Source: Candidatus Rokuibacteriota bacterium
GTDB taxonomy: Bacteria > Methylomirabilota > Methylomirabilia > Rokubacteriales > CSP1-6
DNA: 64,000 nt
Direction of reading: 5' to 3'
Assembly: GCA_016188005.1 (NCBI GenBank)
Contig: JACPIQ010000075.1
Coordinates: 1-64,000, forward strand
Within the stretch, counting starts at the first letter, position 1. Each line of letters opens with the position of its first letter. The notes under the pieces are model-generated. The model ran no database searches, was not told the DNA's origin, and saw only the letters and a program-made list of their open reading frames with translations. Positions 48,886 to 58,131 of this stretch are shown here, in pieces. Both the position numbers and the translations under genes were made by a program.

Positions 48886-49770
48886 ATGATCCGCAGCATG
48901 ACGGGGTACGGCCGGGCGGAGGTGTCCGGGGCGCGGCTGGCGGTCACAGTCGAGTGCAAGGCGGTAAATCATCGGCATCTCGACATCGCCCTCAGACTCC
49001 CTCGACTCCTCACCGCTTTCGAGCCCGATGTCCGGCGGCTGATCCAGGCGGGCGTCCAGCGGGGGCGCGTGGACGTCAGCGCGACGCTGACCCCGGCTGC
49101 GGGGTTGGCGCAGAATCCCCTGACTCTCAACACGGATCAGGCGCGAGAGTACGCCACAGCGGCCAAGCGCCTGGCAGATGACCTGAGCCTCCCCGGGGGA
49201 CCCCGCCTGGAGTGGCTCCTGGGACAGCCGGGCGTCCTCTCCCGCGAGGATCAGCCGGCCGTGCCGCCCGAGGAGGGCTGGGCCCTCCTGGCGCAGGCGC
49301 TGACCCAGGCGCTCGGCGACATGATTGCCCGGCGTGAGGCCGAGGGCAAGGCGCTCTGCCAGGAGCTGTTCGCGCACCACGGGACCCTGGCGTCCCAGGT
49401 CGCGCTCATGGTCGAGCGGGCGCCCGTGGCGGTGGAGCGCCGCGGCGCACGCCTGCGGGAGCGCCTGCAGGCGCTGCTCGGGGAGACACCGCTCGACGAA
49501 GGGCGCCTGGCCATGGAGGTGGCGGTGTGGGCCGAGCGCTCGGACATCAGCGAGGAGCTGGCGCGGTTGCAGGCCCACCTCGCCCAGCTGAGCGCCCTGC
49601 TGGACCACGGCGGAGCGGTGGGGCGGACGCTGGACTTCCTGATCCAGGAGATCAACCGGGAGGTGAACACAGTGGGGGCCAAGGCCGACGACCTCGAGAT
49701 CTCGCGGGCCGTGATCGCCGCCAAGTCGACCCTGGAGAGGCTCCGCGAGCAGGTGCAGAATCTCGAGTAA
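48886..49770 (+). CDS. yicC: YicC-family endoribonuclease
   Basis: 294 residues, ATG 48886. It begins with the family hallmark IRSMTGYGRAEV, then VECKAVNHRHLDIALRLPR. The C-terminal DUF1732 part has EISEELARLQAHLAQLSALL and FLIQEINREVNTVGAKADD. YicC proteins are RNases acting on small RNAs or rRNA in characterised members. The stop overlaps the gmk ATG (TAATG). Confidence 0.92.
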   Translation: MIRSMTGYGRAEVSGARLAVTVECKAVNHRHLDIALRLPRLLTAFEPDVRRLIQAGVQRGRVDVSATLTPAAGLAQNPLTLNTDQAREYATAAKRLADDLSLPGGPRLEWLLGQPGVLSREDQPAVPPEEGWALLAQALTQALGDMIARREAEGKALCQELFAHHGTLASQVALMVERAPVAVERRGARLRERLQALLGETPLDEGRLAMEVAVWAERSDISEELARLQAHLAQLSALLDHGGAVGRTLDFLIQEINREVNTVGAKADDLEISRAVIAAKSTLERLREQVQNLE

Positions 49771-50390
49771 TGGAGCTGATCAAGCGGCGCGGCGCCCTCG
49801 TGGTCGTCTCGGCCCCGTCCGGGGCGGGCAAGACGACGCTGTGCCACGAGGTGCGTTCCGTCGTGCCCGATCTCTACTATTCGGTGTCCTACACGACGCG
49901 GGCCCCGCGCTCGGGGGAGCGGAACGGCCGGGACTTCCACTTCGTGACGGCGTCGGAGTTCACGGTCCTGCGGGAGCGCGACGAGCTGGCCGAGTGGGCA
50001 CAGGTGCACGGCCACCTCTACGGGACCCCGGCCCGGGCGCTGGAGGGCGCGCTGTCGCGGGGGCTCGACGTGCTGCTCGACATCGACACCCACGGGGCCC
50101 GACAGCTGCGCCAGCGATACCCGGAGGCGGTCTCCGTGTTCATCATGGCGCCGTCGCTGGCTGAGCTGGACGCGCGGTTGCGCGAGCGGAAGAGCGATGC
50201 GCCGGGCGACATCGCCCGGCGCCTGGCGCGGGCGCGCGAGGAGATGGCCGCCTGGCGCGAGTACCATTACCTGATCATCAACCGGGACGTGAAGGACGCC
50301 GTGGACCAGCTCGCCACCATCATCCAGGCCGAGCGCTGTCGCACGAGTCGACTCACACTCAGATTCCCGGACGTGGAGGTGCCCGAGTGA
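49770..50390 (+). CDS. gmk: Guanylate kinase
   Basis: 206 residues from ATG 49770. The P-loop is SAPSGAGKTTL, the GMP-binding region SVSYTTRAPRSGERNGRDFHF, with a conserved LLDIDTHGARQLR. It converts GMP to GDP. The yicC-gmk-rpoZ-coaBC order is widely conserved, which supports the start and function. Confidence 0.95.
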   Translation: MELIKRRGALVVVSAPSGAGKTTLCHEVRSVVPDLYYSVSYTTRAPRSGERNGRDFHFVTASEFTVLRERDELAEWAQVHGHLYGTPARALEGALSRGLDVLLDIDTHGARQLRQRYPEAVSVFIMAPSLAELDARLRERKSDAPGDIARRLARAREEMAAWREYHYLIINRDVKDAVDQLATIIQAERCRTSRLTLRFPDVEVPE

Positions 50391-50602
50391 TGCCGTTCCC
50401 ATCGCTGGAGAAGTCCCTCAACAAGGTCTCGAACCGCTACCTGCTCGTCGTCCTGGCCGCCAAGCGCGCCCGCCAGCTGAATCGCGGCGCGGCGCCGCAG
50501 ATCGAGAGCCGGCACAAGAAGCCCACCAGCGTCTCGCTGGAGGAGATCGCCGACGGCAAGGTGGGCTATCGCGTGAAGGAAGACGACTCCGCCAAGTCCT
50601 GA
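50387..50602 (+). CDS. rpoZ: DNA-directed RNA polymerase omega subunit
   Basis: 71 residues from GTG 50387 (ATG 50390 is equally possible). It contains NRYLLVVLAAKRARQLNRGA, the RpoZ signature, followed by KKPTSVSLEEIADGKV. It stabilises the beta-prime subunit. It overlaps gmk and is followed by coaBC after 4 nt. Confidence 0.93.
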   Translation: MMPFPSLEKSLNKVSNRYLLVVLAAKRARQLNRGAAPQIESRHKKPTSVSLEEIADGKVGYRVKEDDSAKS

Positions 50603-50606
50603 CGGC

Positions 50607-51857
50607 ATGACTGTCGCCGGAAAGGAGCTGATCCTCGGGGTCACCGGCAGCATCGCCGCCTACAAGGCGGCGTACCTGCTCCGGGAGCTGCGGCGCGCGG
50701 GTGCGCAGGTCACGGTGGTGACGACATCTCACGCCGAGCGGTTCGTGGGCGCGCTCACCTGGCGGACGCTGTCCGGCCGGCCCGTGCTCTCGGATCTCTT
50801 CGATCCCCGGAGCGAGGAGGCGGTGGAGCACGTGGGCCTGGCCGAGCGGGCGGATGCCGTGATCGTGGCGCCCGCCACCGCCAGCATCCTGGCCAAGGCC
50901 GCCCACGGGCTGGCGGATGATTTCCTCTCGACGCTGCTGCTGGCGGCGCGCTGTCCCGTGCTCATGGCGCCGGCCATGGACGGCGGCATGTGGGCCCACC
51001 CCGCCACCGCGGCGAGCGTGGCCACGCTCCGCGCCCGCGGCGTCACCGTGCTCGAGCCGGAGTCCGGCGAGCTCGCCTCGGGCCTGGCCGGCAAGGGACG
51101 GCTGCCGGAGGTGGAGGCCCTCCTCGAGGCGATTCACCGCCTCTTGACCCCGGCGCGGGACCTGGCCGCCGACCGCGTCCTGGTCACGTCGGGGCCTACG
51201 CGCGAGGCCATCGATCCGGTGCGCTACCTCTCCAACCGCTCCTCGGGGAAGATGGGGCACGCTGTGGCGACGGCAGCCCTCCGCCGCGGGGCCGAGGTCG
51301 TCCTGATCTCCGGGCCCACCTCCCTCACACCGCCGCCCGGGGCCGTGTACGTCCCGGTGCAAACGGCCGAGGAGATGCGCGAAGCCGCGCTCCAGCAGCT
51401 CGAGTCGGTCACGATCGTCATCAAGGCGGCCGCGGTGGCCGACTACCGTGTCAAGGAGCCGCGCGCCAGCAAGATCAAGTCCTCGAAGACCGAAGGACTC
51501 ACGCTGGAGCTGGTCCCGAACCCTGACATCCTCAAGGAGCTGGCGGCCCGACGGGGCCGCGCCTTCATCGTGGGATTCGCCGCGGAGACCAGCGAGGTGC
51601 GCGCCTACGGGGCGGAGAAGCTCCGCTCGAAGGGGATCGATCTCCTGGTCGTGAACGACGTGAGCCAGCGGGGCATCGGCTTCGAGTCGGACGACAATCA
51701 GGTGCTGCTGCTGGATCGCTGGGGCGGCGCCGTCGAGGTGCCCCGCATGAGCAAGCTGGCGGTGGCCGGCGCCATCCTCGACCGGATCCTGGCCCTCCGG
51801 GCCGCCGTGGCCCCCGCGCCCGATCCCGCCAGACCCGAGCGCCGTCCTCGCCCCTGA
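50607..51857 (+). CDS. coaBC: Bifunctional phosphopantothenoylcysteine decarboxylase / phosphopantothenate-cysteine ligase
   Basis: 416 residues, ATG 50607. The N-terminal flavoprotein CoaC has LGVTGSIAAYKA, EHVGLAERADAVIVAPATAS and the PAMDGGMW segment (family usually PAMN). The C-terminal CoaB has VLVTSGPTREAIDPVRYLSN, RSSGKMGHAVA and AVADYRVKEP, with the KIK motif at SKIKS. It performs two consecutive steps of coenzyme A synthesis. Confidence 0.93.
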   Translation: MTVAGKELILGVTGSIAAYKAAYLLRELRRAGAQVTVVTTSHAERFVGALTWRTLSGRPVLSDLFDPRSEEAVEHVGLAERADAVIVAPATASILAKAAHGLADDFLSTLLLAARCPVLMAPAMDGGMWAHPATAASVATLRARGVTVLEPESGELASGLAGKGRLPEVEALLEAIHRLLTPARDLAADRVLVTSGPTREAIDPVRYLSNRSSGKMGHAVATAALRRGAEVVLISGPTSLTPPPGAVYVPVQTAEEMREAALQQLESVTIVIKAAAVADYRVKEPRASKIKSSKTEGLTLELVPNPDILKELAARRGRAFIVGFAAETSEVRAYGAEKLRSKGIDLLVVNDVSQRGIGFESDDNQVLLLDRWGGAVEVPRMSKLAVAGAILDRILALRAAVAPAPDPARPERRPRP

Positions 51858-51878
51858 GCGAGCCACGGCGCGCAGACC

Positions 51879-52562
51879 ATGGATGACCGGGCGTTCCTCG
51901 CCGACGTGCTCCGTGACCTGGGCCAGACCCTGCGCCACCACCGGGATCTGGGCCTGACGGAGATCTCCCTCGAGCGGCCGGCGTTCCCCGCTCCCGCCGA
52001 GTCGCTCTCGGCCCAGGAGGCAGCGCTCCGGGGCTGCACGCGGTGCAAGCTCTGCAGGAGCCGCAGCACGGTCGTCTTCGGCTCGGGCAACCCGCGCGCC
52101 CACCTCCTGGTCGTGGGCGAGGGGCCCGGCGAGGAGGAGGACCGGCAGGGCAAGCCGTTCGTCGGGCGCGCGGGCCAGCTCCTGACCCGGATGCTCCAGT
52201 CCGTGGGCTTCGACCGCGAGCGCGACTGCTACATCGCCAACGTCGTCAAGTGTCGCCCCGAGCGGAACCGGAACCCGGAGCCCGACGAGGTGGCGGCATG
52301 CAACCCGTTCCTCACCGCTCAGGTGGACACGATCCAGCCGGCGGTGATCCTGGCCCTGGGCAACTTCGCGGCGCAGACGCTTCTCGGGACGAAGGAAGGG
52401 ATCACCAAGCTCCGCGGCCGCGTCTACGAGTACCGGTCGAGCGTGCTCGTGCCCACCTTCCATCCGGCCTTTCTCCTGAGGAACCCGGGCCAGGAGTTCA
52501 AGCGCATGGCCTGGGACGACCTCAAGCTGGCCCGCCGGGAGTGGGAACGCCTCACTGGATGA
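51879..52562 (+). CDS. Uracil-DNA glycosylase, family 4 (Fe-S)
   Basis: 227 residues, ATG 51879. The iron-sulfur cysteines are C56 and C59 (CTRCKLC), C125 (VVKCRPERNRNPEPDE) and C141. The catalytic loop is GEGPGEEEDRQGKPFVG and the C-terminal loop is FHPAFLLRNP. It removes uracil from DNA. The N-terminal 50 residues are an extra segment without known motifs. It overlaps the PriA-like gene by ATGA. Confidence 0.92.
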   Translation: MDDRAFLADVLRDLGQTLRHHRDLGLTEISLERPAFPAPAESLSAQEAALRGCTRCKLCRSRSTVVFGSGNPRAHLLVVGEGPGEEEDRQGKPFVGRAGQLLTRMLQSVGFDRERDCYIANVVKCRPERNRNPEPDEVAACNPFLTAQVDTIQPAVILALGNFAAQTLLGTKEGITKLRGRVYEYRSSVLVPTFHPAFLLRNPGQEFKRMAWDDLKLARREWERLTG

Positions 52563-54340
52563 TCGCAGAGGTCGTCTTCGATCTCCCCCTCCGACGCTCC
52601 CTCGTCTATCTCGTCCCCGATGGCCTGCCCCTCCTGCCCGGGCAGCGTGTCAGAGCGCCCCTGGCGGGACGGACGCGCGTGGGCGTCGTGGTGGATGTGC
52701 GGCGGGAGGATCGCGTCGGGCTCAAGCCCATCACGGCGGCCGTGGAGCCCGTCCCCATCCTGTCCCGCACCATGCTCGATCTCGGGCGCTGGGTCGCGCA
52801 GGAGAGCCTCTCTTCGCCGGGCGCCACGCTCGCGGCCCTGCTGCCTCCGCTTCCGCCTGGAACGAGCGGCGAGAGCGTGGCCCCGCCCCCCGGGGCACGC
52901 CAGGCCGCGCCGATCCCGCCCGAGCTGTGGGTGGACGCGGCCCGGGAATCGAGGCTCGTGGAGCGGCTCGGCGGCGAGGTGGGCACGAGCCTCGTCATCG
53001 CCCCCGACATCGAGGGCGCGGCCCGCTGGGCGGAACTGCTGGACGCCGCCCGGCTCGACAGCGGCGTGCCCGAGGCGCCGCGGCGGGCGGCCTGGTTCGG
53101 CGGCGCCCGCGGCCGCCCCCGCATCCTGGTGGGCACACGCTCGGCTCTCTTCGCGCCGCTGGCCCCGCCGGCGACGCTCGTGCTCTTGGACGAGCACGAT
53201 CCCGCTCACAAGCCGCCCGGCCCGCCGCGCATGCACTCGCGGGATGTGCTGGTGGAACGGGCCCGCCTCGAGGGCAGCCGGCTCCTCCTGCTCTCGGCGA
53301 CGCCGTCGGTGGAGACCTGGTGGCGCGCTGACAGCCGCCACCTCGCCCGTCGGGAGTCGGCGCCCGGCCCCTGGCCCGAGGTGATCACGGCCGACACGCG
53401 GGGCATCCTGAGACACCACCCGCTCACGCTGCCGCTCACCCGCGCCATCGAGGAGATGTCGCGCCGCGGCCGGCGCACGGCCCTCGTGGTGTCGCGCGAG
53501 GCGGCTGCGCTGGGCTGCGACGAGTGCGGTGCGGCGTTCCGCTGCCCGGACTGCGGGGTGGCCCTGGCCCTTTCCCGCCGGGACGCGCGGCTCACGTGCC
53601 GGATCTGCTCGCGCGTCGCCTCCCTTCCCGCCGTCTGCCCGGGCTGCGGAGGGCATCGGCTCTCCCCCTTCGGCTGGGGCGCAGAGCGCGTCGAGGCTTC
53701 GCTGCGCAGGCGCTTCCCGCGGCTCGCCGTCTCCCGCGCGGCCGGCTCCCGGCCCGACCCAAAGGCGGACGTCCTGATCGGGACGGCGGGATTGCTCCGC
53801 GGGGCGCCCCCTGGAAGCCTCGGCTGCGTCGGGTTCGTGGCCGTCGACCGGCTCCTCCGCATGCCGGACTTCCGGGCGGGCGAGCGGGCCTTCGCGAGCC
53901 TGTGGGCCGCCGCCGAGGCGGTGGGCTCCGACGGCCGCGTCATCGTGCAGACGCTCCACCCGGAGCACTACGCCCTCCGCGCCGTGAAGGAGCAGTCCCG
54001 GACGGGCTTCTACGCGAGCGAGCTCAAGTTCCGGGCCGAGCTGGGCTATCCCCCATTTCGGCGCCTCTGCCTCGTCTCGATCCATGGGCGGAGCGAGGAA
54101 GGCGCGCGCGCGCTGGCCACGGAGTGCGCTGGCGCCCTCCGCGGGATCCCGGGGCTCACCGTCTACCCCGCGGCGGCCCGGGGAGGGCCGGGCGCCCGGC
54201 GACCGCTCTGGCGCTTCGCCGTCAAGGGGCCGGCCGACCTGCCCGGGCTCGTCGCCGAGCCGCTGCGACCGGTGCTCGAGCGGGGGCGCCGCGCAAGCGG
54301 TGTGGTAGAAGTGGAGATGGACCCGCTCTCCCTGGCGTGA
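52559..54340 (+). CDS. priA: Primosomal protein N' (PriA), apparently without Walker A
   Basis: 593 residues, shorter than the roughly 730 of E. coli PriA. The N-terminal 3'-DNA-binding domain (VVFDLPLRRSLVYLVP) and eight zinc cysteines in four C-x-x-C pairs (CDECGAAFRCPDC, CRICSRVASLPAVCPGC) are conserved, as is LLLSATPSVETWW. The P-loop G-x-T-G-S-G-K-T normally found after about residue 120 is absent; the corresponding stretch reads RLGGEVGTSLVIAPD, and the DEEH box is LDEHDPAH. It is probably a non-helicase PriA that loads the replisome structurally, as reported for actinobacterial homologues. Confidence 0.87.
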   Translation: MIAEVVFDLPLRRSLVYLVPDGLPLLPGQRVRAPLAGRTRVGVVVDVRREDRVGLKPITAAVEPVPILSRTMLDLGRWVAQESLSSPGATLAALLPPLPPGTSGESVAPPPGARQAAPIPPELWVDAARESRLVERLGGEVGTSLVIAPDIEGAARWAELLDAARLDSGVPEAPRRAAWFGGARGRPRILVGTRSALFAPLAPPATLVLLDEHDPAHKPPGPPRMHSRDVLVERARLEGSRLLLLSATPSVETWWRADSRHLARRESAPGPWPEVITADTRGILRHHPLTLPLTRAIEEMSRRGRRTALVVSREAAALGCDECGAAFRCPDCGVALALSRRDARLTCRICSRVASLPAVCPGCGGHRLSPFGWGAERVEASLRRRFPRLAVSRAAGSRPDPKADVLIGTAGLLRGAPPGSLGCVGFVAVDRLLRMPDFRAGERAFASLWAAAEAVGSDGRVIVQTLHPEHYALRAVKEQSRTGFYASELKFRAELGYPPFRRLCLVSIHGRSEEGARALATECAGALRGIPGLTVYPAAARGGPGARRPLWRFAVKGPADLPGLVAEPLRPVLERGRRASGVVEVEMDPLSLA

Positions 54341-54385
54341 GGGCAGCGCCCGGCGCGCGAGCGGCGAGAAAGGAGCTGGCCGGGT

Positions 54386-54907
54386 ATGGCTGTGTTGACG
54401 GTGCGGCGCTATGGCGACCCCATCCTCAGGCAGAAGGCCACGCCCGTGGCCGCCGTGACGCCGGACATCACGGCGATCATGGACGACATGGTCGAGACCA
54501 TGTTCCAGCAGGTGGGCATCGGGCTGGCAGCGCCGCAGGTCGGAATCCTTCTCCGCCTCATCGCCATGGACGACGGCACGGGAGGCGCGCGGCTCCTCGT
54601 GAACCCGGTCATCGTCGACAGGCGCGGCTCCCTGCGCGCGGAGGAGGGCTGTCTCTCCCTGCCGGGCATCTTCGCCGAGGTGGAGCGGAGCGAACGGGTG
54701 CGGGTGGAGGCGCTGGGCGGGGACGGCGCGCCGATCTCGTTCGAGGCGAGCGGCCTCCACGCGCGCGTGATCCAGCATGAGGTCGACCACCTGGACGGCG
54801 TCCTGTTCATCGACCACCTGCCCCCGGTCGCCCGCGATCGCATCAAGAAGCGCATCCAGAAGGAGGGGCTGCCCGAGGCGGCCCCCCACCACGCCTTCGC
54901 GCTCTAG
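54386..54907 (+). CDS. def: Peptide deformylase
   Basis: 173 residues, ATG 54386 preceded by GAAAGGAGC. The three motifs are complete: GIGLAAPQVG, EGCLSLPG (metal cysteine) and QHEVDHLDG (metal histidines and catalytic glutamate). It removes the formyl group from new proteins. A long palindrome separates it from fmt, its functional partner. Confidence 0.95.
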   Translation: MAVLTVRRYGDPILRQKATPVAAVTPDITAIMDDMVETMFQQVGIGLAAPQVGILLRLIAMDDGTGGARLLVNPVIVDRRGSLRAEEGCLSLPGIFAEVERSERVRVEALGGDGAPISFEASGLHARVIQHEVDHLDGVLFIDHLPPVARDRIKKRIQKEGLPEAAPHHAFAL

Positions 54908-54935
54908 AAGGGACGCGGGACGACATCGCAGGTCG

Positions 54936-55046
54936 CTCAAGAAGGTCCAGATGCGAGGCGGCGCCCGACGGCCGCACGCGAGGCGTACTCTCTGTACGTT
55001 GAGCGTGCGGCCGAGGGCGCCAACGAAGCAGATGGGCCTTTTTCAG
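54936..55046. repeat. 111-bp imperfect palindrome between def and fmt
   Basis: Two arms of about 53 nt are centred at 54991 with the apex GTAC-TCTCT-GTAC. The outer ends pair as CTCAAGAAGG / CCTTTTTCAG and inner blocks as CGGCCGCACGC / GCGTGCGGCCG. It ends in a run of five T. Comparable palindromes are dispersed in other GC-rich genomes. It may be a MITE- or REP-like element that also terminates transcription. Confidence 0.8.
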
Positions 55047-55066
55047 CGGCCGGCTAGGGGCCGCGG

Positions 55067-55996
55067 GTGCGGGTTCTCTTTTTCGGGACGCCCGACTTCG
55101 CCCTGCCCACGCTCGAGGCGCTGCTGGCGGCCCACGAGGTGGTCGGCGTCGTCACTCAGCCGGACAGGCCCGCGGGGCGGGGACAGCGCCTCCAGCCCTC
55201 TCCAGTCAAGCGGCGCGCCGTGGCGGCAGGCCTCTCCGTGCTGCAGCCGGCGCGTCTGCGCGATCCCGGCTGGCCCGAGCGCCTCGCCACCCTCCACGCC
55301 GAGGTCGCCGTCGTCGTGGCTTTCGGTCAGATCCTCCCCGGAGCCGTGCTCGACGTGCCCGGGCGCGGCTCCATCAACGTGCACGCCTCGCTCCTGCCGC
55401 GCTACCGGGGCGCCGCGCCCATCGCCTGGGCCATCATCCGCGGCGAGGTGGAGACGGGAATCACCACCTTCCGGATGGACCCGGGAATGGACACGGGCGA
55501 TCTCCTCCTCCAGGAGCGCGTGCCCATCCCCAGCGAGGAGACCGCCGGCGAGCTGGCGGTGCGACTCGCGCGCCTGGGCGCGGCGGTGCTCCTCCGGACC
55601 CTCGAGCGGCTGGACCCGCTCGCCCCAATCCCCCAGGATCACGCGGCCGCCACCTTCGCGCCCCGGCTCCGGAAGGCGGACGGCTGGCTGCGGCTCGGCG
55701 AGCCGGCGCCCGGCCTCGTCAATCGGGTCCGCGGCTGCAACCCCTGGCCCGGCGCGGCGATGATGACGCCCGGGGGCCGCCTCCTGATCTGGCGCGCCAC
55801 GGCAGGGCCGGCCACCGTCGCGGCCGCACCCGGCACGCTGGTCGCCGCCGGCGACGGGGCCATCGGCGTGACCACGGGCGACGGGCTCCTGCTGCCTACC
55901 GAGGTGCAGCCGGAGAACCGCAAGGCCATGCGGTGGGAGGACTTCCTCCACGGCGCCCGGCTCACCCCCGGCGCCCGCCTCACCGAGATCTCGTGA
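55067..55996 (+). CDS. fmt: Methionyl-tRNA formyltransferase
   Basis: 309 residues from GTG 55067. It has VLFFGTPDFALPTLEAL, QPDRPAGRGQRL, the catalytic region INVHASLLPRYRGAAPI and TGITTFRMDPGMDTGDLL. The C-terminal anticodon-side domain follows. It formylates the initiator Met-tRNA. The stop overlaps the rsmB GTG (GTGA). Confidence 0.95.
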   Translation: MRVLFFGTPDFALPTLEALLAAHEVVGVVTQPDRPAGRGQRLQPSPVKRRAVAAGLSVLQPARLRDPGWPERLATLHAEVAVVVAFGQILPGAVLDVPGRGSINVHASLLPRYRGAAPIAWAIIRGEVETGITTFRMDPGMDTGDLLLQERVPIPSEETAGELAVRLARLGAAVLLRTLERLDPLAPIPQDHAAATFAPRLRKADGWLRLGEPAPGLVNRVRGCNPWPGAAMMTPGGRLLIWRATAGPATVAAAPGTLVAAGDGAIGVTTGDGLLLPTEVQPENRKAMRWEDFLHGARLTPGARLTEIS

Positions 55997-57351
55997 CTCC
56001 CGTTCTGCGGGCGGGACCCGTGTCGCAGGGGCGCTTCGAGGCCCTCGGGATTCTGGTACGCGTGGAGGAGGACCGGGCCTTTGCCGACATCGCGCTCGAG
56101 CATGCCCTCGAGAAGGCGAGGCTCGAGACGAGGGAGGCCGCGCTCTGCACCGAGATCGTCTACGGCACGCTGCGCTGGCAGCGGCAGCTGGACTGGCGCC
56201 TGGCACCCTACCTGCGCCGCCCCTTGGCCAGGCTCGACCCGTGGGTACGGATGCTGCTGCGCCTCACGGCCTATCAGCTCCTCTTCCTCGACCGCATCCC
56301 TCGCTGGGCAGCCGTCGACGAGGCGGTGAGCCTCGCCAGGCTCAAGTCGCGCACTCCCGGGCCGGCCGAGTTCGTCAACGCCGTGCTCCGCTCTCTCACC
56401 CGGGCGCCGGCGCCGCCCCCGCTGCCGGAATCGCCTGCGGCCTCTGCCGGCGTGCGCTGGTCCTTCCCCGACTGGCTCGCCGCCCGCTGGATCGCCCGCT
56501 ATGGCCGGCAGGAGGCGGAGGCCTTGATGGCGGCGCTGGATGAGCGCCCGCCTCTCACCGTGCGCGCGAACACGCTGCGCTGCTCCCGCGACGTCCTGGC
56601 CGCGCGGCTGCGCGACGAGGAGCTGGTCGAGACCCGCCCTACGGCACTGGCCCCCGAGGGACTCGCCGTCGAGCGGGGGAGCCCAGGGCGGTGGAGAGCC
56701 TTCGCCGACGGCTGGTGCACTGTCCAGGACGAGGCCTCGATGCTCATCGCCCGACTCGTCGCCCCCCGCCCGGGGGACGTCGTGGCCGACACCTGCGCGG
56801 CCCCCGGGACCAAGGCCACCCACCTGGCCCAGCTCATGGACAATCGCGGCGTGATCATCGCGATGGATCCCCAGGCGGCCCGGCTGCGGCTCGTGGCGAA
56901 GTCGGCGACCCGGCTCGGCCTCACGATCGTCGAGTGTCACACCGGCCCCGTGGAGACGCTCGCGAAGGGGTGGAGGGGGCGCTGCGACCGCGTGCTCGTG
57001 GACGCGCCGTGCTCCAATCTGGGCGTCCTCCGCCGCAATCCAGAGGTGAAGTGGCGGCGCACGGAGGACGACCTGCGGCGGCTCCAGCAGAAGCAGCGCG
57101 CCATCCTGGCCGCGGCGGCCTCGCTCGCCAAGCCTGGAGGGCGGCTCGTCTACGCCACGTGCTCGCTCGAGCCCGAGGAGAACGAGGACGTCGTCCGGCC
57201 CTTTCTCGAGGGCCATCCGGACTGGCACATCGACCCCCCCGCTGAGTTTCCCGTGGCAGCCGACGCTCTGGGTATCGTGCGGCTCCTCCCGCATGTCCAC
57301 GGCACCGACGGGTTCAGCGCGATCCGCCTGCGGCGACTCGCCTCCGCGTAG
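55993..57351 (+). CDS. rsmB: 16S rRNA (cytosine-967-C5)-methyltransferase
   Basis: 452 residues from GTG 55993, overlapping fmt. The N-terminal NusB-like RNA-binding domain spans about 10-145, the SAM-binding core has DTCAAPGTKATHLAQ, and the two catalytic cysteines are in VDAPCSNLGVLRRNPE and YATCSLEPEENE. It methylates C967 of 16S rRNA. The fmt-rsmB-rpe order is common. Confidence 0.94.
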   Translation: MTPVLRAGPVSQGRFEALGILVRVEEDRAFADIALEHALEKARLETREAALCTEIVYGTLRWQRQLDWRLAPYLRRPLARLDPWVRMLLRLTAYQLLFLDRIPRWAAVDEAVSLARLKSRTPGPAEFVNAVLRSLTRAPAPPPLPESPAASAGVRWSFPDWLAARWIARYGRQEAEALMAALDERPPLTVRANTLRCSRDVLAARLRDEELVETRPTALAPEGLAVERGSPGRWRAFADGWCTVQDEASMLIARLVAPRPGDVVADTCAAPGTKATHLAQLMDNRGVIIAMDPQAARLRLVAKSATRLGLTIVECHTGPVETLAKGWRGRCDRVLVDAPCSNLGVLRRNPEVKWRRTEDDLRRLQQKQRAILAAAASLAKPGGRLVYATCSLEPEENEDVVRPFLEGHPDWHIDPPAEFPVAADALGIVRLLPHVHGTDGFSAIRLRRLASA

Positions 57352-57409
57352 CCCCGGCCACCGGGTCGGGCAGTTTGCAGCGGCACAACCGGTCGAGTAT
57401 GGTGAGGGC

Positions 57410-58072
57410 GTGATCAAGATCGCGCCCAGCATCCTCTCGGCCGACTTCGCCGCGCTGGGCGACGCCGTCGCGCGCGTGGAGGCGGCGGGGGCCGATCTGA
57501 TCCACGTGGACGTGATGGACGGCCATTTCGTCCCGAATCTCACAATCGGTCCGCCCGTCATCGAGTCCATCCGCAAGCGGGCGCGGCTGCCGCTGGACGT
57601 CCACCTCATGATCGAGGAGCCTGAGCGCTGGGTGGAGACGTACGTACGCGCCGGCGCTGATCTCCTGACGGTGCATGTCGAGGCATGCCCCCACCTGCAG
57701 CGCTGCCTCTCCCAGATCAGGGAGGCGGGGGCCATGGCCGGGGTAGCGCTCAACCCCGGAACTTCCCCCGGAATCCTCGACTATCTCCTCGATGACCTGG
57801 ATCTTGTCCTGGTCATGTCGGTGAATCCTGGGTTCGGGGGGCAGGCCTTCATTCCCTCTTCCTGCGCAAAGGTGAGGCAAGTAAGGGCTTTGACCGGCCG
57901 GCGGGCCGTGGAACTGTCCGTGGATGGGGGGATCAGGCAGGAGCATGCTGCCCCCCTGGCAGCGGCCGGGGCCAGCGTGCTCGTGGCTGGCTCGGCCATC
58001 TTCGGCACGGCCGACCCCGGGCAGGCGGTGAGAGAGCTGAGAAGTGCTGCGGAAGTAGTGAAATTGGCTTGA
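57410..58072 (+). CDS. rpe: Ribulose-phosphate 3-epimerase
   Basis: 220 residues from GTG 57410. It has IAPSILSADFAALGD, HVDVMDGHFVPNLTIGP, HLMIEEPERW, VMSVNPGFGGQAFIP and VDGGIRQEHA, all standard for the epimerase barrel. It interconverts ribulose 5-phosphate and xylulose 5-phosphate in the pentose phosphate pathway. Confidence 0.96.
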   Translation: MIKIAPSILSADFAALGDAVARVEAAGADLIHVDVMDGHFVPNLTIGPPVIESIRKRARLPLDVHLMIEEPERWVETYVRAGADLLTVHVEACPHLQRCLSQIREAGAMAGVALNPGTSPGILDYLLDDLDLVLVMSVNPGFGGQAFIPSSCAKVRQVRALTGRRAVELSVDGGIRQEHAAPLAAAGASVLVAGSAIFGTADPGQAVRELRSAAEVVKLA

Positions 58073-58097
58073 CTTTTCCTTTCCTCGCAGTTATCGT
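58069..58097 (+). promoter_or_regulatory. Promoter of the ffh-rpsP-rimM-trmD-rplS operon
   Basis: TTGACT at 58069-58074 and TATCGT at 58092-58097 are 17 bp apart in an unusually AT-rich 60-bp stretch between rpe and ffh. The ATG of ffh is at 58132. Confidence 0.6.
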
Positions 58098-58131
58098 TTG
58101 AGTTTCCAGGACCAAATTTTCTGGAACAGCA

